Shown: positions 1-12,589 of the stretch, one piece after another | Numbering within the stretch: the first letter of the stretch is position 1 | Layout of the letters: every line of letters begins with the position of its first letter | DNA from: Epiperipatus broadwayi | Lineage: Eukaryota; Onychophora; Udeonychophora; Euonychophora; Peripatidae | Direction of reading: 5' to 3' | DNA length: 64,000 nucleotides | Assembly: GCA_028023455.1 (NCBI GenBank) | Contig: JAQFVV010006274.1 | Location: 1-64,000, forward strand | Made by a program: the position numbers and the translations under genes | Notes under the pieces: model-generated | What the model was told of the DNA's origin: nothing | Seen by the model: only the letters and a program-made list of their open reading frames with translations | The model's database searches: none

Positions 1-1309
1 CATAAAAGTAGGATTAGAAATAAATATCTTAGATCTGCTTTATATATCCGTAAATAACATTCAGGCCACACTATTAAGTCTTCTTTTGAGAAATAAAATA
101 AAAAGAAGAATTAAAGAATCTTTATTATTGAAAATTTAAGATTCTGAAATAATTAACTTAGGGTGTATGAAAAGTAAGTGGAATTGTGAGTAATGTTTAG
201 TTTAAATATGTTATTATTTTATAGTTCTTTACCCTTGAGAAGTTTGCTTGTAGCAGTAAAACCATTGGTTGTGTTTTAGAGTTTATTTTTTGCCTAGTCT
301 GATTGAGTTATGAATTTGGGATAATTTTGATTAGTTTTTTATATGTATATGAAATAATAATCTTCTATGACAACTTCGACATTTATAAAAATACAATGTT
401 ACAAAATGCTAACGACATTTATTTTAATAAGCAAATTAATGATATGACAATTCTTTCTCAGTTGGATTAGGCTAATTTATATTTTGTATAATCTAACTTA
501 TAAACATGATTTATATATATATCCACATATGCATTAGATCCTAAGATCTAGATGCAGTACTCTCAGATTCAAGGCTCCTCACTGATGAAGGCCACAGGCC
601 AGAAACTAGTCTGGGGATATTGGATGAGTAGAGACTAGATGGAGATTTTATGCCAAGCCTTCTGGCATCCATTGATTACTCTGGCTTGCACTGAGTGGCA
701 ATACGTATGGAGCCTTTTGCCTGTTTTAATATTTTAAGATATATGTATAAATTGTTACAGCATATAAATAAATTTAACTAGTAGATTATAAGTTTACCTT
801 TAATAATTAATATAGACTGTAGATTTGTACAATGTCAATGATGTTAATGAATTTATTTCTCAATGCTTAATTCACATCTCTAGTTAAAGAAGTTGGGAAT
901 ATAATCATTATTAGAGACTTTTAAATCTATTTATCTGTGATGAGTATACATTAGTTTATTAGATTTTGAGCATAATAAAGTGGGCCATTAGCCAAAGATT
1001 GTTAAAGAGATATTGTAGAAAAAAAATTTAATCCATACGGTCTAGTCATAAAATAAATTTCATCAGTATTCATTTTCATCTCTTAATATAAGCAAATATT
1101 GCAATGTTAATTAAAAACTTTACAGATGTGAGTATAAATACTCTTAAATATTATTGAAGTATCTCATATTCATGTCAAGATATTTGTATTTTGTATAAAT
1201 TATGTATTTATAATTATTATTCTATAATTATATGTATATAATAGTTAATTACCATTATATTTATTAGTTTTGTGTACATATTTATAAAACATATATATGT
1301 ATTTTGTAG
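1..1309 (+). other. intron sequence upstream of first candidate exon
   Basis: AT-rich DNA without recognisable coding sequence. The only structured part is the palindromic-family fragment at 538-716, listed separately. Confidence 0.5.
538..716 (+). repeat. half-copy of the palindromic MITE-like family P
   Basis: It contains the family signatures CTCAGATTCAAGGCTCCTCA, CTAGTCTGGGGATATTGGAT and ATTGATTACTCTGGCTTGCA. The same words occur, directly or reversed, at 17.3, 18.0, 28.4, 40.8 and 52.2 kb. Only one arm is present. Non-coding and non-autonomous. Confidence 0.7.
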
Positions 1310-1352
1310 AGATCATAAGATGTCAAAAAGAAATCAATTTTGTTCCACACCA
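1310..1352 (+). CDS. KIF16B: KIF16B-like gene, candidate upstream exon (43 nt)
   Basis: A short open stretch lies between a good acceptor (TTTTGTAG) and a strong donor (GTAAGT). In the only frame that joins the next exon, the first base completes a split codon and the rest reads DHKMSKRNQFCSTP. The exon ends on a codon boundary, which matches the phase of the exon at 8870. It would lie in the linker between the coiled-coil region and the PX domain, a part poorly conserved in this family, so there is no homology support. It is called only from splice sites and phase and could be spurious. The rest of the gene is upstream of the window. Confidence 0.4.
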
Positions 1353-1494
1353 GTAAGTAATTATTTAAGATTAACATATATATTTATATAATGAATTAAA
1401 ATGTAAATTTTTGTAAATTTTAATGATTTTTAAACCAAATGTCAATGGTGAAATATCCGAAATTGCTCCAAAGTATTGTAGTTAATAATAACTG

Positions 1495-1590
1495 GTATGC
1501 TAATGTAATAATAGCACATTTATCTGTTGTGCCCATGACCTGAGTTTAAATTTAGACTACTAAACTTTGAATTTTTATATTACCCTCAGG
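1495..1590 (+). repeat. tRNA-related SINE fragment, second type
   Basis: It resembles 37545-37650: both have a GCATCTATCTG/GCACATTTATCTG-like block, then a TGCC word, then a B-box-like (G)A(G/A)TTTAAA run and CTGAAAA/CTACTAAAC. The spacing fits a degenerate tRNA-derived promoter. Only two diverged copies are seen, so the call is weak. Confidence 0.35.
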
Positions 1591-1807
1591 CAATAATTTC
1601 TTATCTGGGTTACTATCTTTGTCAGTTGAAGAATGGATGTCTTGTTATTTTAAGTTAGATGTAAAATACTATTTGGCAGTTGATACATAGTAATATTTTT
1701 TACTTCAGTGATTATTTTCAAAGGTTTGTTGGAGAAGTGTTTGTCTTATGTAGATATTTAAAGGTCTTGCTTTTATCTATATGTCAATTAAAAATCTTCT
1801 AATACTT

Positions 1808-1905
1808 GTTAGCCGAGAGGTTAGTGCAGCAGCCTTGCAAGCAAGCAGTTGTTTGCAGACTGTTGTTGCAGGTTTGATTCCCGGCCGATATTATGACATA
1901 TGGAA
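1808..1905 (+). repeat. tRNA-derived SINE, copy 1
   Basis: It has an A-box-like TTAGCCGAGAGG (1809-1820) and a B-box-like GGTTTGATTCC (1871-1881), 62 nt apart start to start, with CAGCCTTGCAAGCAAGCAG between. The copy at 8525-8615 has the same order and spacing. No acceptor stem can be formed, so it is not a tRNA gene. The layout fits a SINE derived from a tRNA, possibly one with a long variable arm. Confidence 0.65.
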
Positions 1906-3167
1906 GGAAAATATAACAATATACAAGTAATAACTTTTTTTAAACTAAAAATATTGGCTCTGAATTATTAAAAAAAATTTTTTTTAATTTAAAATTTGTT
2001 TTAATCATTATTTATCTGCTAAAATTCATATTTCACACACATCTCTGACAATTTTCTCTGAATTTTCTATTACTTGCTTTCCTCTTTTAAAGTTTACGAC
2101 TTTCTTAAAATTGCATATCAATTTCTTCCTTCCACTATATCTCTTACTCTTATCTTTCACTTTTTCCCAACATTATCTTCATAATTTTATTATTTCTAAA
2201 TAATAAATCCAATTTTTTTTTTCATATTTTAATAAATACCCCCCCCTCCTTCCCTTTTTATTTTTACCAACATTTTTACAACATTTCAAACCTTATTCTT
2301 TCAAATTATCTTTCCCATTCTCCAAATCTCTAAACTCAATTTCTTTTCTTTGTTTTTTCTGTTGTTCAAATTTCTACATTATATAAAACATCAAGGGTTT
2401 TTGGTAGTCTAAATTCAAAAAACTGCAGAAAAATCAATTCTTTTTAAATTTGTTTAGCCAATGCAGTTTATACTCTTTATTATTATTATTATTATTATTA
2501 TTATTTCTATTCTCATTTGAACAATTTATCAGTAATTTAAGAGCTCATTAATTTATGTCCAACAGCCACTTCAAACTTTTATTTTATTTTTGTTTTTTTT
2601 TCTCTTCTAATTATTCTTGAACAATTAATTTATTATTACAAAATTTAATGAATCAATACCCTTACTGTACTTTTTAAAAAAATAAAAAAGAATAACATCA
2701 TCTCAAATTTTGGAAAATAAATAATAAAAATAATATGTAAATGCTAACTGTGATTGGATGAAGAAGAGTGAAAGAGCAAATTGTCTTCGAATATTTATTT
2801 TCTTATATATATACACATAAAAAAAAAACAGAGATGTGCTTATAAACTCATCAAAAATGATTCAAATACAGAGGGGAGCTTTTTTTGTTTTGTTGTTGTT
2901 GTTGTTAGTCAAGTAATATCAATTTATATTTTTAATAAGACAGGAAGTTAATCCCACATCTTTTACTCAATTGAGTGCAGTTGTGTTGACCAGAAAGAAA
3001 AATATAATTGAAATGTGATGAGCTTCACTTTGATTGAGTTTTATATCTGCTAATGTTGATATACAATCATCATTACTATTTATAATTTATATTAGAAGAA
3101 AGAATTTATCTAATTGCTTGCTAGAAGACAAAAATATAAATTTGTAATTTAAGAATAAATTATATAT

Positions 3168-4905
3168 TGTGCCAGGTTCGAACCGTTTATGATCCCACAT
3201 ACTCTACTTGCTGGGTTTAACTAGCTTAAACCTTATTTATAATAAATTTATAATCTTATGTTATAAATATTATGTGAACGAACCTGCCCGTCCGAGAAGA
3301 GTGGAGAATATTATTGATAGCAAAGCTGTCAACAATACCCACGATCAGACCGAGATATGCAACGCATAGCACGATCACATTTCCAGATCATGGCCCACCT
3401 CGACTGTTAGATTCAAACCCCTACTATCCAAACACTTTATTTGTTTTGGAATAAACCCCAGGTGCCAGATAGTTTCAGAACTAACATGTTTAGACAGTAG
3501 GCCCATAATCTAGCGCTCGAAAAATCCCATAACTAGCTCAGTCTATTGTAATACATTCACAAATTATTGTTTTAATTAGTGGTAAAAGAATTGACAGACA
3601 GATTAAGCTTTAAACTTAAAAGACAATTTATTTTAACTAACATTTATTATACTAATTTTAAATACTTTTATAAATCTTATTTTACTAACATAACACTGGT
3701 ATAATGATCATGTACCTTCGTAATTCACACACTAGAATATCATATAACAAAGCATTGAATAATATTTGACATTTTAAAAACACACACATCAATAGTTCGT
3801 CTATGTATGCTATAGAGTTCATTATTATTGACTCTGGGAGGCTTCAAACTAATGTGGTGGCTATTTTAGAAATGAAAATAGAAAAATGTTATTACCTAGG
3901 ATTTTGAACGTGGACTTAGAACTTTGTTTTCTTCCTGGTTGCTGCTTCAATTGAGAATATTTCCAGCCGGCTGGATTCGATGTTTCCCTGAGGAGGTTTA
4001 ATTCTTATTCATTGGCACTATTCTCGGAGACAGCTAAATATTCCTGGCGATTCTTCAAGTTGTTATGCAGGCATTTTTCTATTCTGGGCAGGTTGCTGTT
4101 TCACTGGATTCAGGCTAGAGAAAGTCGTATGTTTCCGAGGTTTTAACACTGCATTATCAGCTGATCGATTGATTGATTTAATTTGATGTGATCTTCTGAA
4201 CTGAACTCTTTCTCAACTGTTATCTCAACCCAACTCAACTGATTGTCCGATGAAAAACTGGACTATTTATATTTAAGGCCTGTTGTCGTTTTGATGTCCA
4301 CCAGCAATATCTATTGTCGAAATTCCTTCCTTGTTTTTAATTGCATTTCTCTGATAAGCTTTTAATTAGGTGTTTTTATTTAGTAGCCACCGCAAACGTA
4401 TTGTTGTTGTTTTTTTGTTTAACTTAATAGCCGTCGCAAAACTTGTTGTTTATAGATTTTTAACTTAGTAGCCATTGCTGAGTGTTTTTAATTTTTTAAC
4501 TTTCATTTATTTTATTTTAACATGCACATATTTATGCTATGTTTACAATTGCACATATATATTTTACCAACAAGCTCACATTAATTCGTCATTTACGTAC
4601 ATATATAATTTAAGATCAATTTACTATTTAGTTTTTAAGATGGCTTTTTTTTCCCTTTAACTTAAATAAAAGAGATTTATATTTTTAATTATTTGAAAAT
4701 CAACTACTTTTTTTTAAAATGTTTTAAACGAAGAGAGAGAGATTTTTATTTCATGTAAAATATTCTTTTAAATCGCTATAGTTCATTTAAATCACTATAG
4801 TTTTAACCCTTTCTAAGCCAAATTCTCTCCCCCGAATTACTTTTAAATTACTTCGTAAAACTTCTTTATGAATGATGCAGGGTTTAATTTCCCCCTGGGC
4901 TAACA
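3168..4905 (-). mobile_element. solo LTR A, minus orientation, about 1.7 kb
   Basis: On the plus strand it begins TGTGCCAGG and ends GGGCTAACA, so the LTR reads TGTTAG...GGCACA on the minus strand. Minus-strand signals are in LTR order: a TATA box (TATAAATAG, about 4263-4271), then AATAAA near 3620. A diverged relative lies at 20293-22063 with the same two signals at the same separation of about 650 bp. No internal retrotransposon sequence is attached. Flanking four-base words (ATAT/GTAT) are only a near match for a target duplication. GC content is clearly above the surroundings. Confidence 0.6.
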
Positions 4906-6815
4906 GTATTTTTTTCTTTCTTTATTTTGAAAAACTCCAAACTTTTATATTAAACTTCCCTTTATTAAATTTTTAACTATTTATTAATCACATTGAAATG
5001 TTACGTTGTTTTTGTGAGAATTTTCTAATTTTAATAATTTTTAGACAAAATTATTATAGGTACCAATATGATATTGATACAATATATATATATACCACAG
5101 ATAATATGTAATAAAATAAATAATTCAAGAGTATGTAGATAATTATCAACTATTATGGTAATAAATTTTATTACTTTGCTAAGCCAGGCTTTTGATATGG
5201 TATATCATGAGAAATTAATAGTTATTAATAAACAAAAAATATAATCTTCTAAAAAAATAATACACAAAATTACATGATGAAATAGTAAAACTTTAAAGAA
5301 CTCACAGCAGGGTGGAAACCTCTGCAGCAAGTGATGCAGTGGTAGAGAAGATAGAACTCAACAAGCTAGACAAATTCTAGATGATGAGAATTTATACTTT
5401 TTTTCTGTTTGATCTTACAGCTATTAATATATAACTGACTAATAATTGGATTGTTATGCCTTCAATCTGAAAAAAAAAATCTTAAATAGAAATCCTTAGC
5501 TATCTGAAAAAATTTCAAGTTTTACCCAGGTTCGAATTCCAAATCTGAACTTGTTATTACACCATATACTTTTAAATTTGCAAATACTGTATATATATGA
5601 ATAAATAAGCAATAATATAGAATTTTTAAAAATTATATATTAGAGATTTAATTATTGTAATTATTTATAATCCTTTAATAATTATATTTATATAATTACA
5701 TTTAAAATGAATTAAAATGAAATGATAGTTTTAGAGATGTATTTCTAAGAATATGAAATATAGTAGTTTTCTTATTGTTTTTCTCATTATAGTAAATCTT
5801 CATTTTCAGAATTGAGTAGATTTAATTACGTTCTGTCTTTTTGTTCAATGTTTTATTTTATATATATTAGGAGAGCTTGTTATAATTATTAATATTATCA
5901 CTTTCCATACCTACATTCTGGGTTCAAGCCTAACAAGGTGAAACTTTTGAAATATTTTTCAAACTTTTAAAACATTTTTCAAGTTACAAATAAACATAGT
6001 ATTTTTTCTACCAGATAATTGGCCTATAGACAATCCAACTAACCATCCAGTATTAATTTATAAATGAGTTTCTACATACTAGTATTAGTAAAAAAGTAAA
6101 GACCCTGACTGAACAGTTAACATCAATGTGTTGACCATAAAACAAGAATTCATGATTATAATACAATGCCTTCTTCACTCTTATCAGAAAATGGATTTTC
6201 TATGTGTATTGAGCTCAAGTTTTATCATCTTTTTTTTTTCCTTGCAAATATAAAATTTAAAATAATATTATTGACAAATTTAACATTGAAAAAAATTGTT
6301 ATTTCAATTTTGTCAATTATAGACTACCAAACTCATTTATTTCCTACCCTAAGAAGGTTTTATTAATTATTATTATTACTAGCTTCTTATATAATAGGCA
6401 ATTGAATTTATTCGAATTTGTAAAATGTTGAAATCTAAAATGGGGCAAGAACTAGTGTTTTAGAATAAAAATTCAACTTGTATAAAATTCTTTTTATACA
6501 TATTTAATACTATATTTGTTGATTAATTCTTAAAGATGAATAATAATATGATCTCAGATTCTTAATTATAATATTCTTTATCTTCTCCATCATGATACTG
6601 TTCCTTTATTTTCTCTTACTCTCTATATATTTATCATGTATGTGGTCATGTGTATTGGTTGTATAAGATGAAGTGGATAGCTATAGAGAGCTTGAAAGCC
6701 TGAGTTCAAGTTCCTTCTAATTACATTAAGTTTAGTATAGACAATATACTTATATTTGAATTTCTTATATATATATAAATTAACTAAAGGAAATATATGA
6801 AAAAAAAAAGGAAAC
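4906..6815 (+). other. intron sequence, no gene seen
   Basis: AT-rich DNA with isolated B-box-like words (GGTTCGAATTCC near 5529, GGGTTCAAGCC near 5920) that may be worn SINE pieces. Nothing else can be supported. Confidence 0.4.
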
Positions 6816-6936
6816 AAAATTACTTATGAAACTGCTATCTTTAATATTTCAACCAAACGTCTGCTTTTCATCAGAAAGAAATACAGTCTTCTAATTGAAA
6901 TATTAAAGATAGTAGTTTCACATACAAGTAATTTTA
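6816..6936. repeat. foldback repeat enclosing a Penelope-tail-like core
   Basis: Arms 6828-6852 and 6895-6919 are inverted repeats of 25 bp with one mismatch, and weaker pairing extends them to 6816 and 6936. Read on the minus strand, the 42-base loop gives CTGATGAAAAGCAGACG and the following arm begins TTGAAA. This resembles the CTGATGA...GAAA tail of Penelope-like elements. Non-coding; probably a relic of facing element ends. Confidence 0.55.
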
Positions 6937-7499
6937 TTCATTATTAAATGTGTGTGAATAAATAAGTCTATATAGAGTTAAATTTTTAAAATATATACAT
7001 AATAGAATTGTATATATTATTTGAATGAAAAATAAATGGAGGTTATTCTCCGTCTTTTTTTAAAATCACTCTTCATTTATTGATCTTAATCACTTAAATT
7101 AGTGCAGAGCTAGGTCATGCTGAGTCTTTTATCACATCAGTTATCTCTGTATTATGACCGTAAGATTATGTATTTTGTGCATTCATATTTCCGTTTAAAT
7201 AATAAAGATAGTAATTTTGATTCCAATCTTTTTTTTCTTCTAGAATTAAACTATTTTTACTCATTTATGAGTGACTGCTAGTGGATGAGTGAATAATAAA
7301 TAGATGCCAAAATGATGAACACTTTTTTGATCATTGCAAAATCACATATTAGAGTTGGTCTATTTCACTATGATTCATTTGCTTTACATGATGTTTGTAA
7401 TATCGTTCATTATAACAGCTATCTATAAATTTACATTTGACTTATTACTATGAGTGTTATTAACCAACTAAATAAAAATAAATATTTGAAATGATTTAT

Positions 7500-7690
7500 T
7501 AATCAGAAGTTCATAAGAAGTTTAAGCTCCAGAAGACATACCCAGGCTATCATCCATGAGTCTTGAGTTCTAGAGTTCATCACTACCATTGCACCAGAAT
7601 GACAAACTTGGGAGTTTAAGGTCTATGGATCATGCTCAGTTTGTCATTACTGGTGCTTGAATTTTTTAATGAACTTCCAAGCTATAAAAC
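7500..7690. repeat. imperfect hairpin repeat
   Basis: GCACCAGAATGACAAACT and AGTTTGTCATTACTGGTGC face each other across about 35 bases. It is higher in GC than its surroundings and probably a worn repeat. No function is visible. Confidence 0.35.
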
Positions 7691-8524
7691 ATCAGTTATT
7701 AACTGACTGTTACATAATACATACACCCAATGGACTTGTAAATATGTAAATACGTTTGTTAATATAACTTAGTTTTTGAATAAAACAATACTTGATATTT
7801 TCTTTGTGAAATTTCTAATGCTTTTTATCTTTTCTGCAAATAAAACAAGACCTTTCTGAGGGCTGGGTTTAATGCTAACAGTTGATTGTTAGTTGTGAAC
7901 TCTTTTCTTATTCTTTGACTTTGAGATGTGACATAGCTAAAACAAATGATCAAATATCTTATAAGCATTAAATTAGTTATGTGAAGAATGGACGAGAGAA
8001 CAGAGGAATTATAATAATCTTTTGATTGTTGGATTTTATATTTGCATAAATTAAAAATGGTGGCAAACCTAAATCTTTATAGTGAAGCTTACTGCAAGAA
8101 TTAACAATTATTAAAGATGTAGCACTACTAATTGAATAAGACTTTACATTGTATGTTTTATAATAAAATTAAAATTATTACATTTTCTTTAAGTAATTTT
8201 ATGAAAGAATTTAATAAATATAATGTGAACAGAAGCAATGTTACTTTAGCAATATGTGTATTTCAAAATTGATTAAGTAGTGATTATTAGATGGTAATAC
8301 ATTATAATTCCCTTCACTAAGCTGGTTTTTTGTTTTTGTATTTATTATTGATTATTTAATCTTTCAATGCATGAGTCTAGAGTGATGAACTGTTTTTGTT
8401 TACATTATAATATAATAAGTTAAAAAATCAAGCGGTGTGATGATACAAATGTAATAGAAAAAAAAATTATTAATTATTCTAAAACCTTAATTATCAGTTT
8501 TAATAGGGAAAAATGTCAAGCATT

Positions 8525-8615
8525 GTTAGGTGAGAGGTCAGCGCAGCAGCCTTGCAAGCAAGCAGTTGGTTGCAGACGGTTGTTGTAGGTTCGCCTCCCG
8601 GCCAATGCTATTACA
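8525..8615 (+). repeat. tRNA-derived SINE, copy 2
   Basis: A-box-like TTAGGTGAGAGG (8526-8537) and B-box-like GGTTCGCCTCC (8588-8598) are 62 nt apart, as in the copy at 1808. They share CAGCAGCCTTGCAAGCAAGC and GACGGTTGTTG. An A-rich tail follows. It lies in the same intron as copy 1, 250 bases before the exon at 8870. Confidence 0.65.
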
Positions 8616-8869
8616 TATAGAAAAAAAAAAAATAGAGAAAAAATACAATTATTACTTGTTAGATAATATGTATTTAATAACTAATGGATATGCAATTTTT
8701 ATAAATGTCTTCTTCAGATGAAAACCAATGACTTTAAATTTTTTTCAAAATTACTTTTCTTTATGACTTCAGTAAGCAACAAATAGTACTTTTATATGAT
8801 CAAGAATGGATTTTCATTTATTTATAAGTATTCTTATAAATTTTTAATTTTGTGTTAATTTATTTTCAG

Positions 8870-8917
8870 AATTTAAGTGAAAACCATGAAGGAGAAGTAC
8901 CACAAAAACATTTAGAG
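8870..8917 (+). CDS. KIF16B: KIF16B-like gene, linker exon (48 nt)
   Basis: The acceptor is TTTTCAG and the donor GTTATT is weak. The exon encodes 16 residues, NLSENHEGEVPQKHLE, polar and probably disordered, just before the PX domain. Its length is a multiple of three and its phase fits the exons on both sides. The next exon is only 793 bases away. There is no conserved motif, so the call rests on splice sites, phase and position. Confidence 0.55.
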
Positions 8918-9710
8918 GTTATTATTTCTTATATAATATATCACTATAAGCTATTAGTTTGCTTACGGTGGTGTCAGCAGCATAAGTTAATTTAATAAAT
9001 TATTTCATGTGGTTTTGGCCATCTTTGTATTGCTTTTAATTTTGCACTTTTATGCGGTCATCTGCACTATTTTCATCAGCTTGTTGCACGTCAACTATAC
9101 AAAATGCAAATATTTTTTTACAAATATATTTTTAGTATAAATTTATCTTAAAAATATATAGATATTTTCAAGTAATAAAATGATTGTTTTGTATCTATGT
9201 GTGTGTTTTTATTGAGAAAATGGAAACTTACGTGCTAAAATAGTTTTTAATAATAAAATCATGGCAAATTAAATAATTTAAGCAGTTATTTTTTTATGGT
9301 AATGATTTCACATTTTTTAGTGGTTATTATAAAAGATTTAAATGGTTTGTGAGGGTTTTGTATATATTATTTGATAGGTATACTAATTGGATAAGAATCA
9401 ATTACTATAATAACTGTTATCACTTCTAATTGGGGCCAGCTTATTCCAGTTATAAGTAGTCTCTAGAGGACACATATCCACATATTTTTTACACTATCTC
9501 ATTTTTAATGCCTATTTGTTTTGTTCTTATTATATTTTTTGGTTGATAAGAGAATACAGGTCAATTATATTATCTAATATTATAATATTTAATAAATCAT
9601 CTAAATCTTTTATACTAAATTCTGTATTATACCATGAAAATTTATAACATTATATTTGTAAAAATAATAATTTTTAATCTTTGCTTTCTCTTTTATATAT
9701 ATCTTTGCAG

Positions 9711-9818
9711 CGCTACTTTTCAGTTCATTCATTAGATCATGAACCGATTCATATTAGTATTCCTAAATACATTCTTAGAGGTGCTGGTAGTAATACTCAT
9801 TATGAATATGAAATTAAG
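9711..9818 (+). CDS. KIF16B: KIF16B-like gene, start of PX domain (36 aa)
   Basis: The acceptor is CTTTGCAG and the donor GTAAGA. The exon encodes 36 residues in phase 0 and covers the first PX strands: EPIHISIPKYILRGAG followed by HYEYEIK. KIF16B/SNX23 and fly Klp98A have the same block, basic and hydrophobic strands ending in (Y/F)E(Y/F)E(I/V)K. The PX domain binds phosphatidylinositol 3-phosphate and places this plus-end-directed motor on early endosomes. That function is known for the family; here it is inferred from the sequence match. Confidence 0.87.
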
Positions 9819-11319
9819 GTAAGATTATGATTTAGATCATAGTTTGTTTGAAAACTATTTCATTTTCAATTATTTGTTTTTAATAATGACTGAAATCTTC
9901 TCCATCTATTTATATATATATAAAAAAGTATTTATTACCTGCAAAACATTTCATGACATCATATCAAGATATGGATAAAATAGTGCTACTATCTATTTCT
10001 CATTGATAAATAAATTTTTTTAGTAGATGGCTCTGGTATAGAGCAAAGAGAACTGTGATTATAATATAAAGTTTTGTGTGTAACCTATTTTAGGATAAAG
10101 GCCTTGTAAACACTTTTATAAACATTAAAAACAAAAACATTATTTTCTAAGCTTGTTATGGATAAAGAAGTATAGGTTTTTCTCTTTTTAATCACTAGCT
10201 AAGATATGCTAGATACTTATTTACTGAATAAGAATTGTACAGTTATTCAAATTAGGTGTGGCTGAGTATTTAGGAGAAAAAATCTCAATAATTGGAAGTT
10301 ATTAGATATTTTATTCTAGTTTTATCTTTCTATTTGACATCAATTTTTTATATGACTTATAAAACAAAATTCAATCAAATTAATGCTTTATTATTAATGG
10401 TATTTGTTGTGTATTCAACTATGATGCTGAATGCCAACAATTAACAAAACTTATTAACTAAGAAAAACATTGTTAAATAAAGATTAAACAATATTTATTT
10501 ACAAAATATATACATATTATTATATATATATACAGTTAACTGATTTAATTCAGTACCGGTTCCAGCATTGGTAAATTTACAAACATAATCAGTTGTGTCC
10601 TTGACTTTAAGTTCTAAACCTTCAATGCCAATATAACCATGAACTAAACTGCACTTCTACTCTACTAATGGTGGACCTAAGTGAATAACTAAAATTTATA
10701 CCCACAGTTCCTTCACACACAATCCTATTTGGGCCTTATCAGATGTACGCAAATAATATAAGATCAGTATGGTCTGTAAAGTTTCCTATCCGGCTGTCTT
10801 TCACTGCTTGCTCTTTTCAGTACACACTATTTATACTTTTTTCCTCCAGCTTAATATCCATTAATATAATTATTAACATTTCAATGGTTAATGGTAAAAT
10901 CCATTAGTTGAAACAATAGAGTAGAAGCAATCCATTAGACTAATTATTTCAATAGAATAGCAGCATGCATCTTTACACTGATTATTATCTGGCATTTAAT
11001 TTGCATACGTTCACATTCCTTTCTCTTGTAATTAGTGCTTTAGATATTTATTCATTTAATTTGATTCGTTAAAATTTAGCTTAATGTTTAAATTTAAAAC
11101 AGTAAGAGTTTTTTCTGTATTTAAAAAATCCATTAAGTGTATCCACATTATAATTCACAACTCAGTTCATCTTTCAGCAATCTTTTGTGCATTTCTTTTA
11201 ACCTGCAATCTCTATCTAATTTTAAGTTTATTTTATCACCATTGCAATTTTTCTTCATTACTTTTAAATTAAAACTAATCTATCTAAAATAAAGGTTCCT
11301 TTATTTTTCATTGCTTTTA

Positions 11320-12377
11320 ATACATTAAAAATCAGCCTGTCAAGCTATTGTGCATGCGCTTTTTACGAGTGTTAATAATAAATGAATACTTTGACTCCCA
11401 ACACAAGATATAGTATTTAGGAAAGAATAAAATGAATCCACTTATTCTATCCAACCTGTAGTGTTTTGTAAAAATGGCAGACATGTTTGTGCACTCCGGA
11501 AAAACTAGATTGTATTCGAGAGGTTTTTTTTAGATCGCACGCTGATGACTGTGGAATTTAATTAAGGCATTGACGTAATGGTGATCGACAATTCCAAGAA
11601 ATATTTGCTGATTGCAAATATTTCTGGATAAGAGATGTTACCTTATTGGACAGTGTATTGATTGATTGTTGCAGTTATCAGAAAGCAATAAGAAGACTGG
11701 GTAACAACTACGCAGGGCAGGAGAGAGCAGTCATGCAGTATTAGAGGCAGTATTCAGTAGAGATATCTCGCATCAGTGTTTGCGGTTAATGACCAGCGCC
11801 CAGTGGAAATGTAATCCACGGGTGTAGCTGAAAGAGCCCACAGAGATGGGGAAACCGCAGCGGAGATATTGAGAGCATTTGTTGCAGAACATTAGTTGCA
11901 GACCATTCGTTGGAGAGCATCCGTTTGCAGACCATTCATTGGAGAGCATACGTGGTAGTGCATTCATTGCAGACCAGTCGTTTGGAGAGCATCCGTTGCA
12001 GAGAATACAGAGTGTATTCAGAGCATTCATTGCAGACCATCCCTTGGAGAGCATCCGCAGCAGAGCATTTGTTGCAAGAGAACATCGTGGGAATTGAACA
12101 TAGTTATTTGCTGACTGCACAGTCATACTTGCGGATATAACATTTGCACAATCAGACTGGCGGATATAACACAACCCAAATGTTTATATATGGGCAAATC
12201 TTAAGCACTGGAAGCGAAAGCATGAGGATAGACCACTCACTTTAAATTAATTGCCTACGATGTCTGAATGAATGACGTCGGCGAAATTATCTAGAATTTA
12301 CTAAACGTCATTCTCAAATGAAACTTAAACATATGTATTACAATTTATAAACATGCGCTATATAAAATAAATGCTTA
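11320..12377. mobile_element. 1058-bp insertion in the LTR of element D
   Basis: It is flanked by a perfect 15-bp direct repeat TTTTCATTGCTTTTA (11305-11319 and 12378-12392). The other LTR of element D has this word once, so it is the empty site. The insert has no intact coding sequence and no clear terminal repeats. GC is higher in the middle, where a degenerate minisatellite lies (11868-12095). A 15-bp duplication suits a target-primed retroelement better than an LTR element, but the class is unknown. Confidence 0.7.
11868..12095. repeat. degenerate minisatellite, unit about 34-36 bp
   Basis: About six variants of a unit built from GCATTCATTGCAGACCATTC and GTTGGAGAGCATCCGT. Open frames exist on both strands over it only because the unit has few stop codons; they are not genes. 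Confidence 0.75.
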
Positions 12378-12589
12378 TTTTCATTGCTTTTAGAAAATTC
12401 AATATCTTTTTACATCTATTTGCAATCTTTTTTATTGCTTATAAACTTACTATCTCTAACTATTATTAAATTTCCATTACTATTTTTCTCTGGAGTCCAA
12501 ACTAGCTTTATAGCTTATATCCATACCATTACTAACACAATGTATATATATTTTTACAAAATATAACACCTCCTTCCACTCCCGAGAAA

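Larger units (their letters stand above)
10405..12568 (-). repeat. element D, 3' LTR, interrupted
   Basis: It starts TGTTGTG and ends TATAACA on the plus strand. It is homologous to 14234-15437, for example at TAACAAAACTTATT and AAACAACCT-type words near the start and TTGCTTATAAAACTTACTATC near the end. A 1058-bp insertion (11320-12377) splits it. Next to it at 12569-12586 is the minus-strand purine tract GGGAGTGGAAGGAGG expected before a 3' LTR. Confidence 0.8.

Noticed and set aside
1808-1890. Possible tRNA gene
   Set aside because: A and B boxes are present but no acceptor stem or proper anticodon stem can be paired; a second copy supports a SINE.
11773-12174. 133-codon minus frame and overlapping plus frames of 72 and 76 codons
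   Set aside because: All lie over the degenerate minisatellite; open frames on several registers are a by-product of the repeat unit.
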